NCBI GenBank assembly: GCA_937981355.1
Contig: CALJPD010000013.1
Location: 1-16,242, forward strand
DNA from: an uncultured Candidatus Saccharibacteria bacterium
GTDB taxonomy: Bacteria > Patescibacteriota > Saccharimonadia > Saccharimonadales > Saccharimonadaceae
DNA: 16,242 bases
Direction: 5' to 3'
Position numbers and translations under genes: made by a program
Notes under the pieces: model-generated
The model's database searches: none
What the model saw: only the letters and a program-made list of their open reading frames with translations
Told to the model about the DNA's origin: nothing
Part shown: positions 1 through 7,068 of the stretch, piece after piece
Layout of the letters: every line of letters begins with the position of its first letter
Numbering within the stretch: position 1 is the first letter of the stretch

Positions 1-28
1 ACGCCCGGCTAGAGCTTGGGATGGTTTG

Positions 29-58
29 TTGCAGTTCATTTTTAAGGTTAGGCATACT
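29..58 (+). promoter_or_regulatory. Candidate promoter of the lipoprotein gene
   Basis: TTGCAG (29-34), an 18-base spacer and CATACT (53-58). Transcription from about position 65 would leave a short leader consisting mostly of the SD before the ATG at 81. The TTGC-type -35 matches other candidate promoters in this window. It also argues against the upstream in-frame ATG at 21, which would lie outside the transcript. Confidence 0.45.
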
Positions 59-80
59 AATAACGGAGAAGGAGCGGCCT

Positions 81-806
81 ATGTCTCACGAATTAGCAGC
101 AATAGCAACGCAAGAAGCAACGCAAGAAATGAAAGATAAAGGTCTGTCACGGTTTCATCGGATAGTTGGTACGACTGCAGTGTTGGCTTTGGCGGCTGGA
201 TTGCCTGGCTGTGGCGCAGCTCATGAGAGTGGCAGTGCAACTCAAACGCCTGAAGCAACAGTCACCCCCACAAGTGTTGACCCTTACTATCCAGAGACGA
301 GTGATTTATTTGATCAAACGAGCTACGATGCTTGGGGGAAAGTTATCGATTCGCCGTATCCAGTCTGGGTCGCTCCGGGTATCATTACAGAAAAGGCGGA
401 TCCAAATAGTGGCTCTGCAGCCACTCTTCCACTCGTAACGGTAAATGGTATGCCTGCGTGCGATGGTTCTCGCATTGGTGAAAGTATACAAGTATCGAAA
501 GATGATGTCGAACTATACACCGTCGATCCAGAAAGCAAGACTGTCTCTGAAGTACCAGACGAAGATCGACACTATCAGGTATTCACAAATGGTACAAAGA
601 TCGATATTACAAAGTTTTCTACAGAAGCGGAGTGTGTACAATTTCAACCAGGCGTAGATGGCTATACGAAAGGAGATGTTCCGCCACAGGCACTTTTTTC
701 GCAGCAAAACGGCACCTCACGCGCGTTTTATGTTGCAAAGAGCTTTGAAGATGGTGGTCTTAATGCTGCAAAGGCAGCGAACGACAAGCTCAACGGATTA
801 GGCTAA
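81..806 (+). CDS. Putative secreted lipoprotein, function unknown (241 aa)
   Basis: I do not recognise a family. The ATG at 81 follows a good SD (GGAGAAGGAG, about 65-74), so it is preferred to the in-frame ATG at 21, which lies upstream of the candidate -10. Residues 18-27 carry basic residues, residues 29-41 form a short hydrophobic segment, and LPGC ends at Cys44, which resembles a lipobox (Pro at -2 is less usual). The protein would therefore be exported, cleaved and lipid-anchored, with a Ser/Thr/Pro-rich linker (about 48-70) and a hydrophilic acidic domain with Cys at about 127 and 186. The n-region is unusually long; starting at Met17 would give a more typical signal peptide but has no SD. 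A tandem 12-bp duplication (105-128) encodes ATQE twice. No obvious terminator follows. The exported location is moderately supported; the role is unknown. Confidence 0.75.
   Translation: MSHELAAIATQEATQEMKDKGLSRFHRIVGTTAVLALAAGLPGCGAAHESGSATQTPEATVTPTSVDPYYPETSDLFDQTSYDAWGKVIDSPYPVWVAPGIITEKADPNSGSAATLPLVTVNGMPACDGSRIGESIQVSKDDVELYTVDPESKTVSEVPDEDRHYQVFTNGTKIDITKFSTEAECVQFQPGVDGYTKGDVPPQALFSQQNGTSRAFYVAKSFEDGGLNAAKAANDKLNGLG
105..128 (+). repeat. Tandem 12-bp duplication in the lipoprotein gene
   Basis: GCAACGCAAGAA occurs twice back to back and gives the peptide repeat ATQE-ATQE near the N-terminus. It is in frame, so the gene stays intact. Confidence 0.85.
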
Positions 807-968
807 TAGTGATGGCGCTAAGGGGTGCTCTATAGTTTGTCGCAATAGTTTTGGCTGAGGGTAGTGTCTACAATAGATTTTATACCAAGCTTCGGTGGTT
901 CTTGCACTCTCTTATTTCTATCGCTCACAGCGTACTACAAGAGGCCAGCACTCTAGTGTGTCGGTCTC

Positions 969-998
969 TTGCTTTCTTGCCCCATTCTATGGTACTAT
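969..998 (+). promoter_or_regulatory. Promoter of the rplC operon (extended -10)
   Basis: TTGCTT (969-974), an 18-base spacer and TACTAT (993-998), preceded by TGG to give an extended -10 (TGGTACTAT). The expected transcription start is near 1005. The rplF promoter has almost the same architecture (TTGCGC, 18 bases, TGGTACAAT). Confidence 0.65.
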
Positions 999-1004
999 GG
1001 TAGC

Positions 1005-1025
1005 TGTAATTTATTACGTAATAGC
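1005..1025 (+). promoter_or_regulatory. Operator-like palindromic motif at the rplC transcription start
   Basis: Three alternating half-sites GTAAT, ATTAC, GTAAT are followed by AGC. They form the inverted repeat 1006-1017 and the perfect 12-bp palindrome TATTACGTAATA (1012-1023). A near-identical copy, one base shorter with one substitution, lies at 16202-16221. The position just downstream of the -10 would suit a repressor site. The binding protein is unknown. Confidence 0.4.
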
Positions 1026-1050
1026 AACTCATCCCAGGACGAATTGGTAA

Positions 1051-1096
1051 GTCTTGGCCAGCAAAGCGTGTAGCCATGCAGCGCTGGTACCAAGAT
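1051..1096 (+). promoter_or_regulatory. Long hairpin in the rplC operon leader
   Basis: Bases 1051-1062 pair with 1083-1096 to form about 12 base pairs (GTCTTGG plus CCAGC against GCTGG, a TA bulge, then CCAAGAT, including one G-U). Inside, GCGTG (1066-1070) pairs with CATGC (1075-1079) around the loop TAGC. R-protein operons in other bacteria often carry leader structures bound by one of their own products. Which protein, if any, binds here is not known. Confidence 0.45.
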
Positions 1097-1137
1097 ACTG
1101 CTAGTCGCCGGGGATTTTACATGGGAGCAAGAGGGCA

Positions 1138-1749
1138 ATGAAAGCACTTCTCGGTACCAAGATTGGTATGACCCAAATCATCAGCCAGGATGGCACGACG
1201 ATTCCTGTCACGCTTATCCAGGCTGGGCCTGTCGCTGCGACTCAGGTCAAGTCCGTCGAGACAGACGGCTACAACGCAGTGCAGGTGGCGTATGGTGCGG
1301 GTAAGAACCTGAGCAAGGCCGTGGCTGGGCATGTGAAGCCAGCCGGTGTCACCCCGAAGCACATTCGGGAATTTCGTGTCGACGACCTTGGCGATGTCAA
1401 GGTGGGCGACACATGGAGCGTTACGGAGTTTGCGCTCGGCGATGTCGTGGATGTCACAGGCATCAGCAAGGGTAAAGGTTGGGCTGGTACGATCAAGCGG
1501 CACAACTTCAAGCGCCACCGCAAAACCCACGGTGGTAAGGGCAACACGCGTAAGGTCGGTTCGATCGGTAGCATGTACCCACAAAAGATTTTCAAAGGGA
1601 AGCGCATGGCAGGCCAGATGGGCCACGAGCGCGTCACTGTCAAGAATCTGACGGTTGAGTTTATCTCGGCTGAGGATAACTTGATTGGTGTCAAAGGCGC
1701 TGTCCCAGGCCCCAAGAAGGGCTTAATTATCCTAGGAGGTGCTAAGTAA
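1138..1749 (+). CDS. rplC: 50S ribosomal protein L3 (uL3)
   Basis: Large-subunit protein that binds 23S rRNA early in assembly and sends a long loop towards the peptidyl-transferase centre. The N-terminus MKALLGTKIGMTQI and the stretch RMAGQMGHERVTV are diagnostic. Gln160 lies in the same GQMG context as the methylated glutamine of E. coli L3. At 203 residues it has normal length. The ATG follows a purine-rich GGAGCAAGAGG. It is the first gene of the operon; rpsJ (S10), which normally precedes it, is absent, and the start is instead preceded by a promoter and a structured leader. Its stop overlaps the rplD start by one base. Confidence 0.98.
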   Translation: MKALLGTKIGMTQIISQDGTTIPVTLIQAGPVAATQVKSVETDGYNAVQVAYGAGKNLSKAVAGHVKPAGVTPKHIREFRVDDLGDVKVGDTWSVTEFALGDVVDVTGISKGKGWAGTIKRHNFKRHRKTHGGKGNTRKVGSIGSMYPQKIFKGKRMAGQMGHERVTVKNLTVEFISAEDNLIGVKGAVPGPKKGLIILGGAK

Positions 1750-2369
1750 TGGCTGAATCTACCAAGCCAGCAAAAGCAACCTTGCCAACCAGTGTCTTCG
1801 GCGTTGATGTGCCGAATCACGAGCTGCTCAAGCTCGCATACGACGCATTCTTGGCAAACGCCCGCCAGGCAAGTGCAACCACCTTGCAGCGGGGCGAAGT
1901 CCGCGGTGGTGGCAAGAAACCATGGCGGCAGAAGGGCACTGGCCGAGCTCGCTTCGGCAGTATCCGCAACCCAATTTGGCGGGGTGGTGGTGTGGTCTTT
2001 GGCCCACGCGGCAACGAAAACTACCGCAAGAAGCTATCCAAGACCAGCAAACGTGTCGCCATCCGCCAAGCCCTCACACTCGCTCACCAGGCTGGCAAGA
2101 TCCAGGTCTTGCCCTTTGAGGACAAGGTAACTGGCAAGACCAAAGACGCTGCGGCGTTCCTCCGCCAGTTCAAGCTCGAGCGCAAAGTGCTGCTCGTCGC
2201 TGGTGAGAAGTCGCCCGAGCTGATTCGCTCCACGGCCAACCTCCAGCAGGTGCTGGCTGTGAGTGCGATGTATCTCAATGTCTATCACATTCTTAATGCC
2301 GACCATATCGTCCTGTCGCCTCAGGCGCTGGATGTTATTACGGCGTGGCTCGCACAGGAGGACAAATAA
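1749..2369 (+). CDS. rplD: 50S ribosomal protein L4 (uL4)
   Basis: Binds 23S rRNA and lines the exit tunnel with an extended loop. The loop is evident at about residues 45-90: a QRGEVRGGGKKPWRQKGTGRAR stretch followed by SIRNPIWRGGGVVFGPRGNENY, both classical L4 signatures. Length 206 is normal. The start is in a TAATG overlap with rplC, so the two are probably translationally coupled. In gammaproteobacteria L4 regulates the S10 operon through the leader; whether it acts on the hairpin upstream of rplC here is unknown. Confidence 0.98.
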   Translation: MAESTKPAKATLPTSVFGVDVPNHELLKLAYDAFLANARQASATTLQRGEVRGGGKKPWRQKGTGRARFGSIRNPIWRGGGVVFGPRGNENYRKKLSKTSKRVAIRQALTLAHQAGKIQVLPFEDKVTGKTKDAAAFLRQFKLERKVLLVAGEKSPELIRSTANLQQVLAVSAMYLNVYHILNADHIVLSPQALDVITAWLAQEDK

Positions 2370-2705
2370 ATGCAACTCGTATTAGTCACTCCCCGCGCCA
2401 CCGAAAAAGCATACCGGCTCATTACTGGCCAAAACACCTACATCTTTGATGTGCCACTGTCTGCCAACAAGCAGCAGATCGCTGCAGCCGTCGAGGCGCA
2501 ATATGACGGCACCAAGGTAGCCAATGTCACTACTGCTGTGCAAAGCGGCAAAGCTATTCGCTATAGCCGGGGCAAGCGCCGCTACCCAGGCACCACACAC
2601 CGCCGCGACAGCAAAAAGGCGTACGTGCGCCTAAGCGAAGGCGAGATCAAGGTGTTTGAGACCGAAGAGCAACAGCCGCAAACAGAGCAGAAGGAGGATA
2701 AGTAA
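2370..2705 (+). CDS. rplW: 50S ribosomal protein L23 (uL23)
   Basis: Sits at the tunnel exit and serves as a docking site for trigger factor and SRP. Recognised from PRATEKAYRL near the start, YIFDVPLSANKQQIAAAVE and the basic tip RGKRRYPGTTHRRDSKKAYVRL. At 111 residues it is slightly longer than typical L23 because of an acidic Glu/Gln-rich tail (about 97-111). The ATG follows the rplD stop with no spacing, and an AGGAGG SD lies inside the end of rplD. Confidence 0.97.
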   Translation: MQLVLVTPRATEKAYRLITGQNTYIFDVPLSANKQQIAAAVEAQYDGTKVANVTTAVQSGKAIRYSRGKRRYPGTTHRRDSKKAYVRLSEGEIKVFETEEQQPQTEQKEDK

Positions 2706-3541
2706 TGCCGATTAAGCAGTACAACCCAACCACTCCCGCCCGCCGCGGCATGACATCGCAGGATTTGAGCGATGTAACGACGCGCAAGCCGCTCAAGAGC
2801 CTCGTCAAGGCTGGCAAGCAAAAGGCTGGCCGCAACAACACTGGTAAAATCACCGTCCGGCACCGTGGTGGTGGCGTCAAGCGACACTACCGCTTGCTCG
2901 ACCATCGCTTGGCTGCTGGCTTGACACTAACGGTGGAGGAGATCGAGTACGATCCAAACCGCAGTGCCCGCATTGCTCGCGTCAAGGACCAGCATGGTCT
3001 CTACCACTACATCTTGGCTGACACCCAAATGACCAAGGGTAAAGTGCTCCAGACTGGTGCCGATGCGCCAATCGAGGCGAGCAACCGCATGCCATTGGCT
3101 AACATCCCGGTTGGTAGCCAAATCTATGCCATCGAAATCAACCACGGTAAAGGTGCTCAGATGGTGCGCAGCGCTGGTACTAAAGCGCAGCTTATGGCTA
3201 AGGAAGACGGCTACGCTATGGTGCGGATGCCTAGTGGTGAGGTGCGCAAGTTCCGCCTCGAGTGCGAAGCCAGCATTGGTGTGGTAGGCAACGTCCAGCA
3301 CCAGAACGTCAAGCTCGGCTCGGCCGGTCGCCGTCGCCGTATGGGGTGGCGTCCAAGCGTCCATGGTAAGGCTATGAACCCAGCTGATCACCCAATGGGT
3401 GGTGGTGAAGGCAAGACGGGCCCAGGCCGCATCCCGAAGACGCCATGGGGTAAGCCAGCAATTGGCTTCAAGACCCGCCGCCGCAAATCAACCAATAAGA
3501 TGATTGTCCGCAGTCGTCACGAAGCTAAGAGGAAGAGGTAG
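2705..3541 (+). CDS. rplB: 50S ribosomal protein L2 (uL2)
   Basis: One of the most conserved ribosomal proteins; needed for subunit association and peptidyl-transferase activity. GRNNTGKITVRHRGGG, YDPNRSARIA, the GRRRRMGWRP stretch and MNPADHPMGGGEG identify it. His229, the residue linked to peptidyl transfer in E. coli, is present at the same number in DHP; the following His of the usual HPHGGG is Met. Length 278 is normal and the C-terminus is strongly basic (HEAKRKR). It overlaps rplW by one base; an AAGGAGG SD lies in the end of rplW. Confidence 0.99.
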   Translation: MPIKQYNPTTPARRGMTSQDLSDVTTRKPLKSLVKAGKQKAGRNNTGKITVRHRGGGVKRHYRLLDHRLAAGLTLTVEEIEYDPNRSARIARVKDQHGLYHYILADTQMTKGKVLQTGADAPIEASNRMPLANIPVGSQIYAIEINHGKGAQMVRSAGTKAQLMAKEDGYAMVRMPSGEVRKFRLECEASIGVVGNVQHQNVKLGSAGRRRRMGWRPSVHGKAMNPADHPMGGGEGKTGPGRIPKTPWGKPAIGFKTRRRKSTNKMIVRSRHEAKRKR

Positions 3542-3544
3542 TCT

Positions 3545-3811
3545 ATGAGTCGTTCACTCAAAAAAGGCCCATTCGTCGACGCCAAGCTTGCCAAAAAAGT
3601 GGCAGCGCTGAAAGTTGGCGACCGCACCGTGATAAAGACCTGGGCCCGCAGCAACACGATCACGCCAGAGATGGTGGGGTTCACCTTTGCAGTGCACAAT
3701 GGTCGGGTGCATGTGCCGGTGCTGATTACAGAAAATATGGTTGGCCACAAGCTCGGCGAGTTTAGCCCAACCCGTAAGTTCCGCAAGCACGGTGGAAAGG
3801 ATAAGAAGTAA
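3545..3811 (+). CDS. rpsS: 30S ribosomal protein S19 (uS19)
   Basis: Binds 16S rRNA in the head of the small subunit near the A-site finger and S13. The sequence MSRSLKKGPFVDAKL, IKTWARSNTITPEMVGFTFAVHNG and the ending GHKLGEFSPTRKFRKHGG match the family throughout, and 88 residues is the usual size. The preceding rplB stop is three bases away and its terminal AAGAGGAAGAGG supplies the SD. Its TAA overlaps the rplV start. Confidence 0.98.
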   Translation: MSRSLKKGPFVDAKLAKKVAALKVGDRTVIKTWARSNTITPEMVGFTFAVHNGRVHVPVLITENMVGHKLGEFSPTRKFRKHGGKDKK

Positions 3812-4245
3812 TGGCCGCATCACAGACACAACAGGGGTCGAGCGATGCACCAGCCATCGTTCGGGCGCACATCAAGGGTATAGACCAGACCCCGCGCAAG
3901 GTAAGCATTGTTGCTAGCCTGGTGCGTGGCCGCAGTGTGGCCGATGCGCTGGTCATTCTTGATCACACCCCGCGCCGCGCCGCGCTGCCCGTCAAGAAGG
4001 CAATCGCCAGCGCCCAAGCCAACGCCATCAACAATCATGGCCTTGACCCACGCAGTTTGCATATCCACAGCCTTAGCGTGACTGCTGGCCCACGCCTGCG
4101 CCGCTACAAGCCGGCCAGCCGCGGCCGAGCTCAGCCATTCCAGAAGCGCTCGAGCCATATCTTGGTTGAGGTGAGTGGTGTGGAAAAGCAGGTCAAGAAG
4201 GTACCCGCCAAAGCAACCGATACAGCCAAGAAAGGAGACAGCTAA
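3811..4245 (+). CDS. rplV: 50S ribosomal protein L22 (uL22)
   Basis: Binds 23S rRNA and reaches into the exit tunnel with a beta hairpin; changes in this loop cause macrolide resistance in other bacteria. The hairpin is visible at residues 92-113 (AGPRLRRYKPASRGRAQPF and following). The core IKGIDQTPRKVSIVASLVRG is typical. At 144 residues it is longer than the usual ~110, with about 15 extra residues at the N-terminus and a Lys/Ala-rich tail (124-144). The start is in a TAATG overlap with rpsS. The extra length is common in CPR r-proteins and does not look like a fusion. Confidence 0.97.
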   Translation: MAASQTQQGSSDAPAIVRAHIKGIDQTPRKVSIVASLVRGRSVADALVILDHTPRRAALPVKKAIASAQANAINNHGLDPRSLHIHSLSVTAGPRLRRYKPASRGRAQPFQKRSSHILVEVSGVEKQVKKVPAKATDTAKKGDS

Positions 4246-4887
4246 ATGGGCCAAAAAGTAAACCCAGTCAGTTTCCGCCTCCAAGTCCACAAAAACTGGA
4301 GCTCGCGTTGGTTTGGCCAAAACAAGCGCGACTTTGCGGCTTGGTTGGCAGAAGACATCAAAATCCGTGAGCTGATTGAAGCTCGCTATGCAAGCCGGCC
4401 AACGATTGACCGGATCGAGATTGAGCGCAGCCCAAACCAGATTACCATCGCGATTCACACCGCCAAGGCTGGTGTGGTGATTGGCCGCGGTGGGGCTGGC
4501 GTGACAGAGCTCAAGCGACAGATCGAGAAGATCGCCAGCTTGCCAGTCCGTATCAATATTGAAGAGGTTCGTCGGCCAGAGCTCAGCGCCAAGCTGGTGT
4601 CGGAAAATATCGCTCGCCAGCTTGAGCGCCGGGCTAACTTCCGTCGTGCTGTCAAGATGGCTGCCCAGAACACTATGAATAGTGGTGCAAAGGGTATCCG
4701 TATTGAGGTAGCCGGCCGGCTTAACAATGCCGAGATGGCGCGCCGCGAGAAGGTCATTGAGGGCTCGGTGCCACTGCACACCTTGCGGGCCGATATCGAT
4801 TTTCACGCCGCACGGGCTAACTGCCCTGGCGTGGGTATCGTCGGTGTCAAGGTCTGGATCTATAAGGGTGAAAGGAGTGCGAAGTAA
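4246..4887 (+). CDS. rpsC: 30S ribosomal protein S3 (uS3)
   Basis: Forms part of the mRNA entry channel and helicase activity of the small subunit. Starts MGQKVNPVSFRLQ as in most bacteria. The type II KH domain shows its GxxG turn at residues 80-83 (IGRGGAGVTEL), and the C-terminal half has EVAGRLNNAEMARREKVIEGSVPLHTLRADIDF. The 213 residues are near the usual length, without the longer tails of some bacteria. The ATG abuts the rplV stop and an AAAGGAG SD precedes it. Confidence 0.98.
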   Translation: MGQKVNPVSFRLQVHKNWSSRWFGQNKRDFAAWLAEDIKIRELIEARYASRPTIDRIEIERSPNQITIAIHTAKAGVVIGRGGAGVTELKRQIEKIASLPVRINIEEVRRPELSAKLVSENIARQLERRANFRRAVKMAAQNTMNSGAKGIRIEVAGRLNNAEMARREKVIEGSVPLHTLRADIDFHAARANCPGVGIVGVKVWIYKGERSAK

Positions 4888-5300
4888 TGTTGCTACCGAA
4901 GAAAACAAAATTTCGCAAAGTCCGCATTGGTAAGAACCGAGGCAACGCCACACGGGGCAACTACATTGCCTTTGGTGACTATGGCCTGCAGAGCCTGAGC
5001 AATGAGCGCGTCACAAGCCGCCAGATCGAGGCAGCCCGCCAGGCAATGACCCGCTACGTCAAGCGTGGTGGCAAGATCTGGATTCGGATCTTCCCACACA
5101 CCCCAGTGAGCCGCAAGCCACTTGGTCTCAAGATGGGCGGCGGCAAGGGCAACCCTGAGTTCTTTGTTGCGAAGGTCAAGAACGGCACGGTGATGTTTGA
5201 AATGAAGGGTGTGCCAGAGGATGTCGCCCGCGAGGCAATGCGCCTGGCAAGCCACAAGCTCCCCGTCAAGACACGCTTTATTAAGAAAGAGGAGGCCTAG
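4887..5300 (+). CDS. rplP: 50S ribosomal protein L16 (uL16)
   Basis: Late-assembling protein at the A-site side of the peptidyl-transferase centre. MLLPKKTKFRK, RQIEAARQAMTRYVKRGGKIWIRIFP and GGGKGNPEFFVAKVK are diagnostic. The arginine hydroxylated in E. coli (Arg81, in VRMGKGKGN) is replaced by Lys82 in LKMGGGKGN. Length 137 is normal. The start is in a TAATG overlap with rpsC with GAAAGGAG upstream. Confidence 0.98.
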   Translation: MLLPKKTKFRKVRIGKNRGNATRGNYIAFGDYGLQSLSNERVTSRQIEAARQAMTRYVKRGGKIWIRIFPHTPVSRKPLGLKMGGGKGNPEFFVAKVKNGTVMFEMKGVPEDVAREAMRLASHKLPVKTRFIKKEEA

Positions 5301-5302
5301 CG

Positions 5303-5506
5303 ATGGCAGAGAATACAGTCCCTGCAACAGAGGTCAAGAACCTCGAGACACTCCAGCAAGAGCTGGCCGCCAAGCGCGCCGATCTGCTTGAGGCCCAGCG
5401 TGGCCACCGGGCAGGTGAGCTCGCCAATCCGCGGATCCTTGGCGTGTATCGCCGAGAGATTGCGCAGATACTAACGGAAATTAATCAGCGGAAAGGAACA
5501 AACTAA
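5303..5506 (+). CDS. rpmC: 50S ribosomal protein L29 (uL29)
   Basis: Small helical protein near the tunnel exit, next to L23. It shows the two-helix pattern: LETLQQELAAKRADLLEAQRG, then GELANPRILGVYRREIAQILTEINQR. The 67 residues match the family. GAGGAGG in the end of rplP provides the SD. The downstream rpsQ start overlaps its TAA. Confidence 0.95.
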   Translation: MAENTVPATEVKNLETLQQELAAKRADLLEAQRGHRAGELANPRILGVYRREIAQILTEINQRKGTN

Positions 5507-5796
5507 TGGCCAAGACATTGACCGGCGTTGTTTCCTCGGCCGCGGGCAACAAGACCATCACGGTGACCGTGACCAGCCGCGAAACACACCCTATTTACGG
5601 CAAGCAATACACCGTCACCCGTAAGTATGCTGCTCACGACGAGACAAACGATGCTAATGTTGGTGATACGGTGCGGGTCATTGAGACGCGCCCGATCAGC
5701 AAGCGCAAAGCATTTCGGCTCGATGCCGTGCTCAAGCGCTCGCAGGGCTCGATTGAGCTCAAAAACGATGACGCAGGCGAAGAGGAGGCAGCATGA
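5506..5796 (+). CDS. rpsQ: 30S ribosomal protein S17 (uS17)
   Basis: OB-fold protein that binds helices in the 5' domain of 16S rRNA. Recognised by LTGVVSSAAGNKTITVTV, HPIYGKQYTVTRKYAAHDE and GDTVRVIETRPISKRKAFRL. It is about ten residues longer than typical because of an acidic tail ending EEEAA. It ends in TGA, overlapping the rplN ATG as ATGA; this shows TGA is a stop here, not Gly as in some other CPR lineages. Confidence 0.97.
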   Translation: MAKTLTGVVSSAAGNKTITVTVTSRETHPIYGKQYTVTRKYAAHDETNDANVGDTVRVIETRPISKRKAFRLDAVLKRSQGSIELKNDDAGEEEAA

Positions 5797-6161
5797 TCCA
5801 GCAAGAATCTCGCCTTAAGGTAACAGATAACAGTGGTGCAAAGTCCATCTTGTGTATCCGCGTGCTGGGTGGTACTCGGCGTCGCTACGCCCGGGTGGGT
5901 GATGTGATTGTCGCTAGCGTCAAAGACGCCAGCCCGACTGGCAACGTCAAGAAGAAGTCTATCGTTAAGGCAGTGGTGGTACGCACCCGCGACCAGATCC
6001 ACCGCAAAGATGGCAGTACCATCTGCTTCGACGATAACGCTGCCGTTATTATCAACGACGACAAAACACCCAAGGCAACTCGTGTCTTTGGCCCTGTGCC
6101 ACGCGAATTGCGCGACCTTGGCTACAGCAAGATCATTAGCTTGGCACCGGAGGTACTCTAA
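5793..6161 (+). CDS. rplN: 50S ribosomal protein L14 (uL14)
   Basis: Contacts the small subunit at an inter-subunit bridge. MIQQESRLKVTDNSGAKSILCIRVLGG, GDVIVASVKDASP, and the ending FGPVPRELRDLGYSKIISLAPEVL match almost residue for residue, and 122 residues is the invariant family length. It overlaps rpsQ by four bases, with GAAGAGGAGG upstream, implying translational coupling. Confidence 0.99.
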   Translation: MIQQESRLKVTDNSGAKSILCIRVLGGTRRRYARVGDVIVASVKDASPTGNVKKKSIVKAVVVRTRDQIHRKDGSTICFDDNAAVIINDDKTPKATRVFGPVPRELRDLGYSKIISLAPEVL

Positions 6162-6484
6162 TGGCACAGCGCATCAAAAAAGACGACATCGTCAAGATCA
6201 TCAATGGTGACGACAAGGGCACGACGGGCAAAGTACTGGCCGTCAACCCCGCCCAGCAGACCGCATTGGTCGAGGGTGTGGGGCTGCGCCACCGCCACGT
6301 CAAGCCAAGCCAGCTCAACCCACGTGGTGGCACCAAAGAAATTCACGTGCCTGTGCCGCTGAGCAAGCTCGCTCTAGTCGTCGACGAAGCAGCTGGCACG
6401 ACGAGCCGCATTGGCTATACTATTAATGCTGAAGGCGCTAAGGTACGCGTCGCTCGGCAACTGAACAACAAGGAGGTCAACTAA
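6161..6484 (+). CDS. rplX: 50S ribosomal protein L24 (uL24)
   Basis: Assembly-initiating large-subunit protein. The N-terminal KOW motif is seen at about residues 5-30 (KDDIVKIINGDDKGTTGKVLAV), followed by VEGVGLRHRHVKPSQLNPRGGTKEIHVPV. Length 107 is normal. It has TAATG overlaps with both neighbours. Confidence 0.97.
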   Translation: MAQRIKKDDIVKIINGDDKGTTGKVLAVNPAQQTALVEGVGLRHRHVKPSQLNPRGGTKEIHVPVPLSKLALVVDEAAGTTSRIGYTINAEGAKVRVARQLNNKEVN

Positions 6485-7065
6485 TGGCGAAGGCAACTGC
6501 ATCCGCCGCTCCGACTCCTCGCTTGAAAGCCTTGTATCTGGATCAATACCGCAAGGAACTCCAGGCCGAATTAGCCTTGAGCAATGTGCACCAAGTGCCC
6601 AAGCTCGAGAAGATTGTGGTCAGCGCAGGAATCGGCAAGCACAAAGAAGACAAGCGCTACCACCAACTGGTACGCAATACCATTACCAAGATCACTGGGC
6701 AAGCACCGGTTGATCGCTTGGCCAAGAAGTCGATCGCTGGCTTCAAGATCCGTGCTGGCATGGGTGCGCCGATTGGCGTGAGTGTGACGCTGCGCGGCGC
6801 TCGGATGTACGAGTTCCTCGACCGGCTGGTCAATGTCAGTCTGCCGCGGGTGCGCGACTTCCACGGCGTGGGGAGCAAGTTCGACAAGGGTGGCAACTAC
6901 AACCTTGGCATTACTGACCAGAGTATTTTCCCCGAGCTCACCTTTGAGGAGACGCAGATCGTTCATGGCCTCCAGGTGACGATTGCCATCGAGCAGGGTA
7001 GCCCAGCGGCAAGCCGGGCACTGCTGGAGAAGTTTGGTTTGCCGTTTGAGAAGGAGGGGAAATAG
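6484..7065 (+). CDS. rplE: 50S ribosomal protein L5 (uL5)
   Basis: Part of the central protuberance; binds 5S rRNA and contacts P-site tRNA. The core KLEKIVVSAGIG, ITGQAPVDRLAKKSIAGFKIRAGMGAPIG, VTLRGARMYEFLDRLV and GNYNLGITDQSIFPE is typical. At 193 residues it carries a short Ala/Thr-rich N-terminal extension compared with the usual ~180. AACAAGGAGG gives the SD inside the end of rplX. Confidence 0.98.
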   Translation: MAKATASAAPTPRLKALYLDQYRKELQAELALSNVHQVPKLEKIVVSAGIGKHKEDKRYHQLVRNTITKITGQAPVDRLAKKSIAGFKIRAGMGAPIGVSVTLRGARMYEFLDRLVNVSLPRVRDFHGVGSKFDKGGNYNLGITDQSIFPELTFEETQIVHGLQVTIAIEQGSPAASRALLEKFGLPFEKEGK

Positions 7066-7068
7066 CGT

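Larger units (their letters stand above)
807..1137 (+). other. Intergenic region with promoter and structured leader of the r-protein operon
   Basis: This 331-base gap has no convincing ORF. Its first half (807-960) shows nothing definite. Its second half holds the candidate rplC promoter, a palindromic motif at the expected start of transcription, and a leader of about 130 bases containing a long hairpin (separate entries). Confidence 0.7.

Noticed and set aside
21..80. Upstream in-frame ATG extension of the lipoprotein gene
   Set aside because: It precedes the candidate -10 and has no SD; the ATG at 81 has a strong SD.
3820..4953. 377-codon minus-strand ORF opposite rplV, rpsC and rplP
   Set aside because: It overlaps three certain genes and is a shadow of biased codon use.
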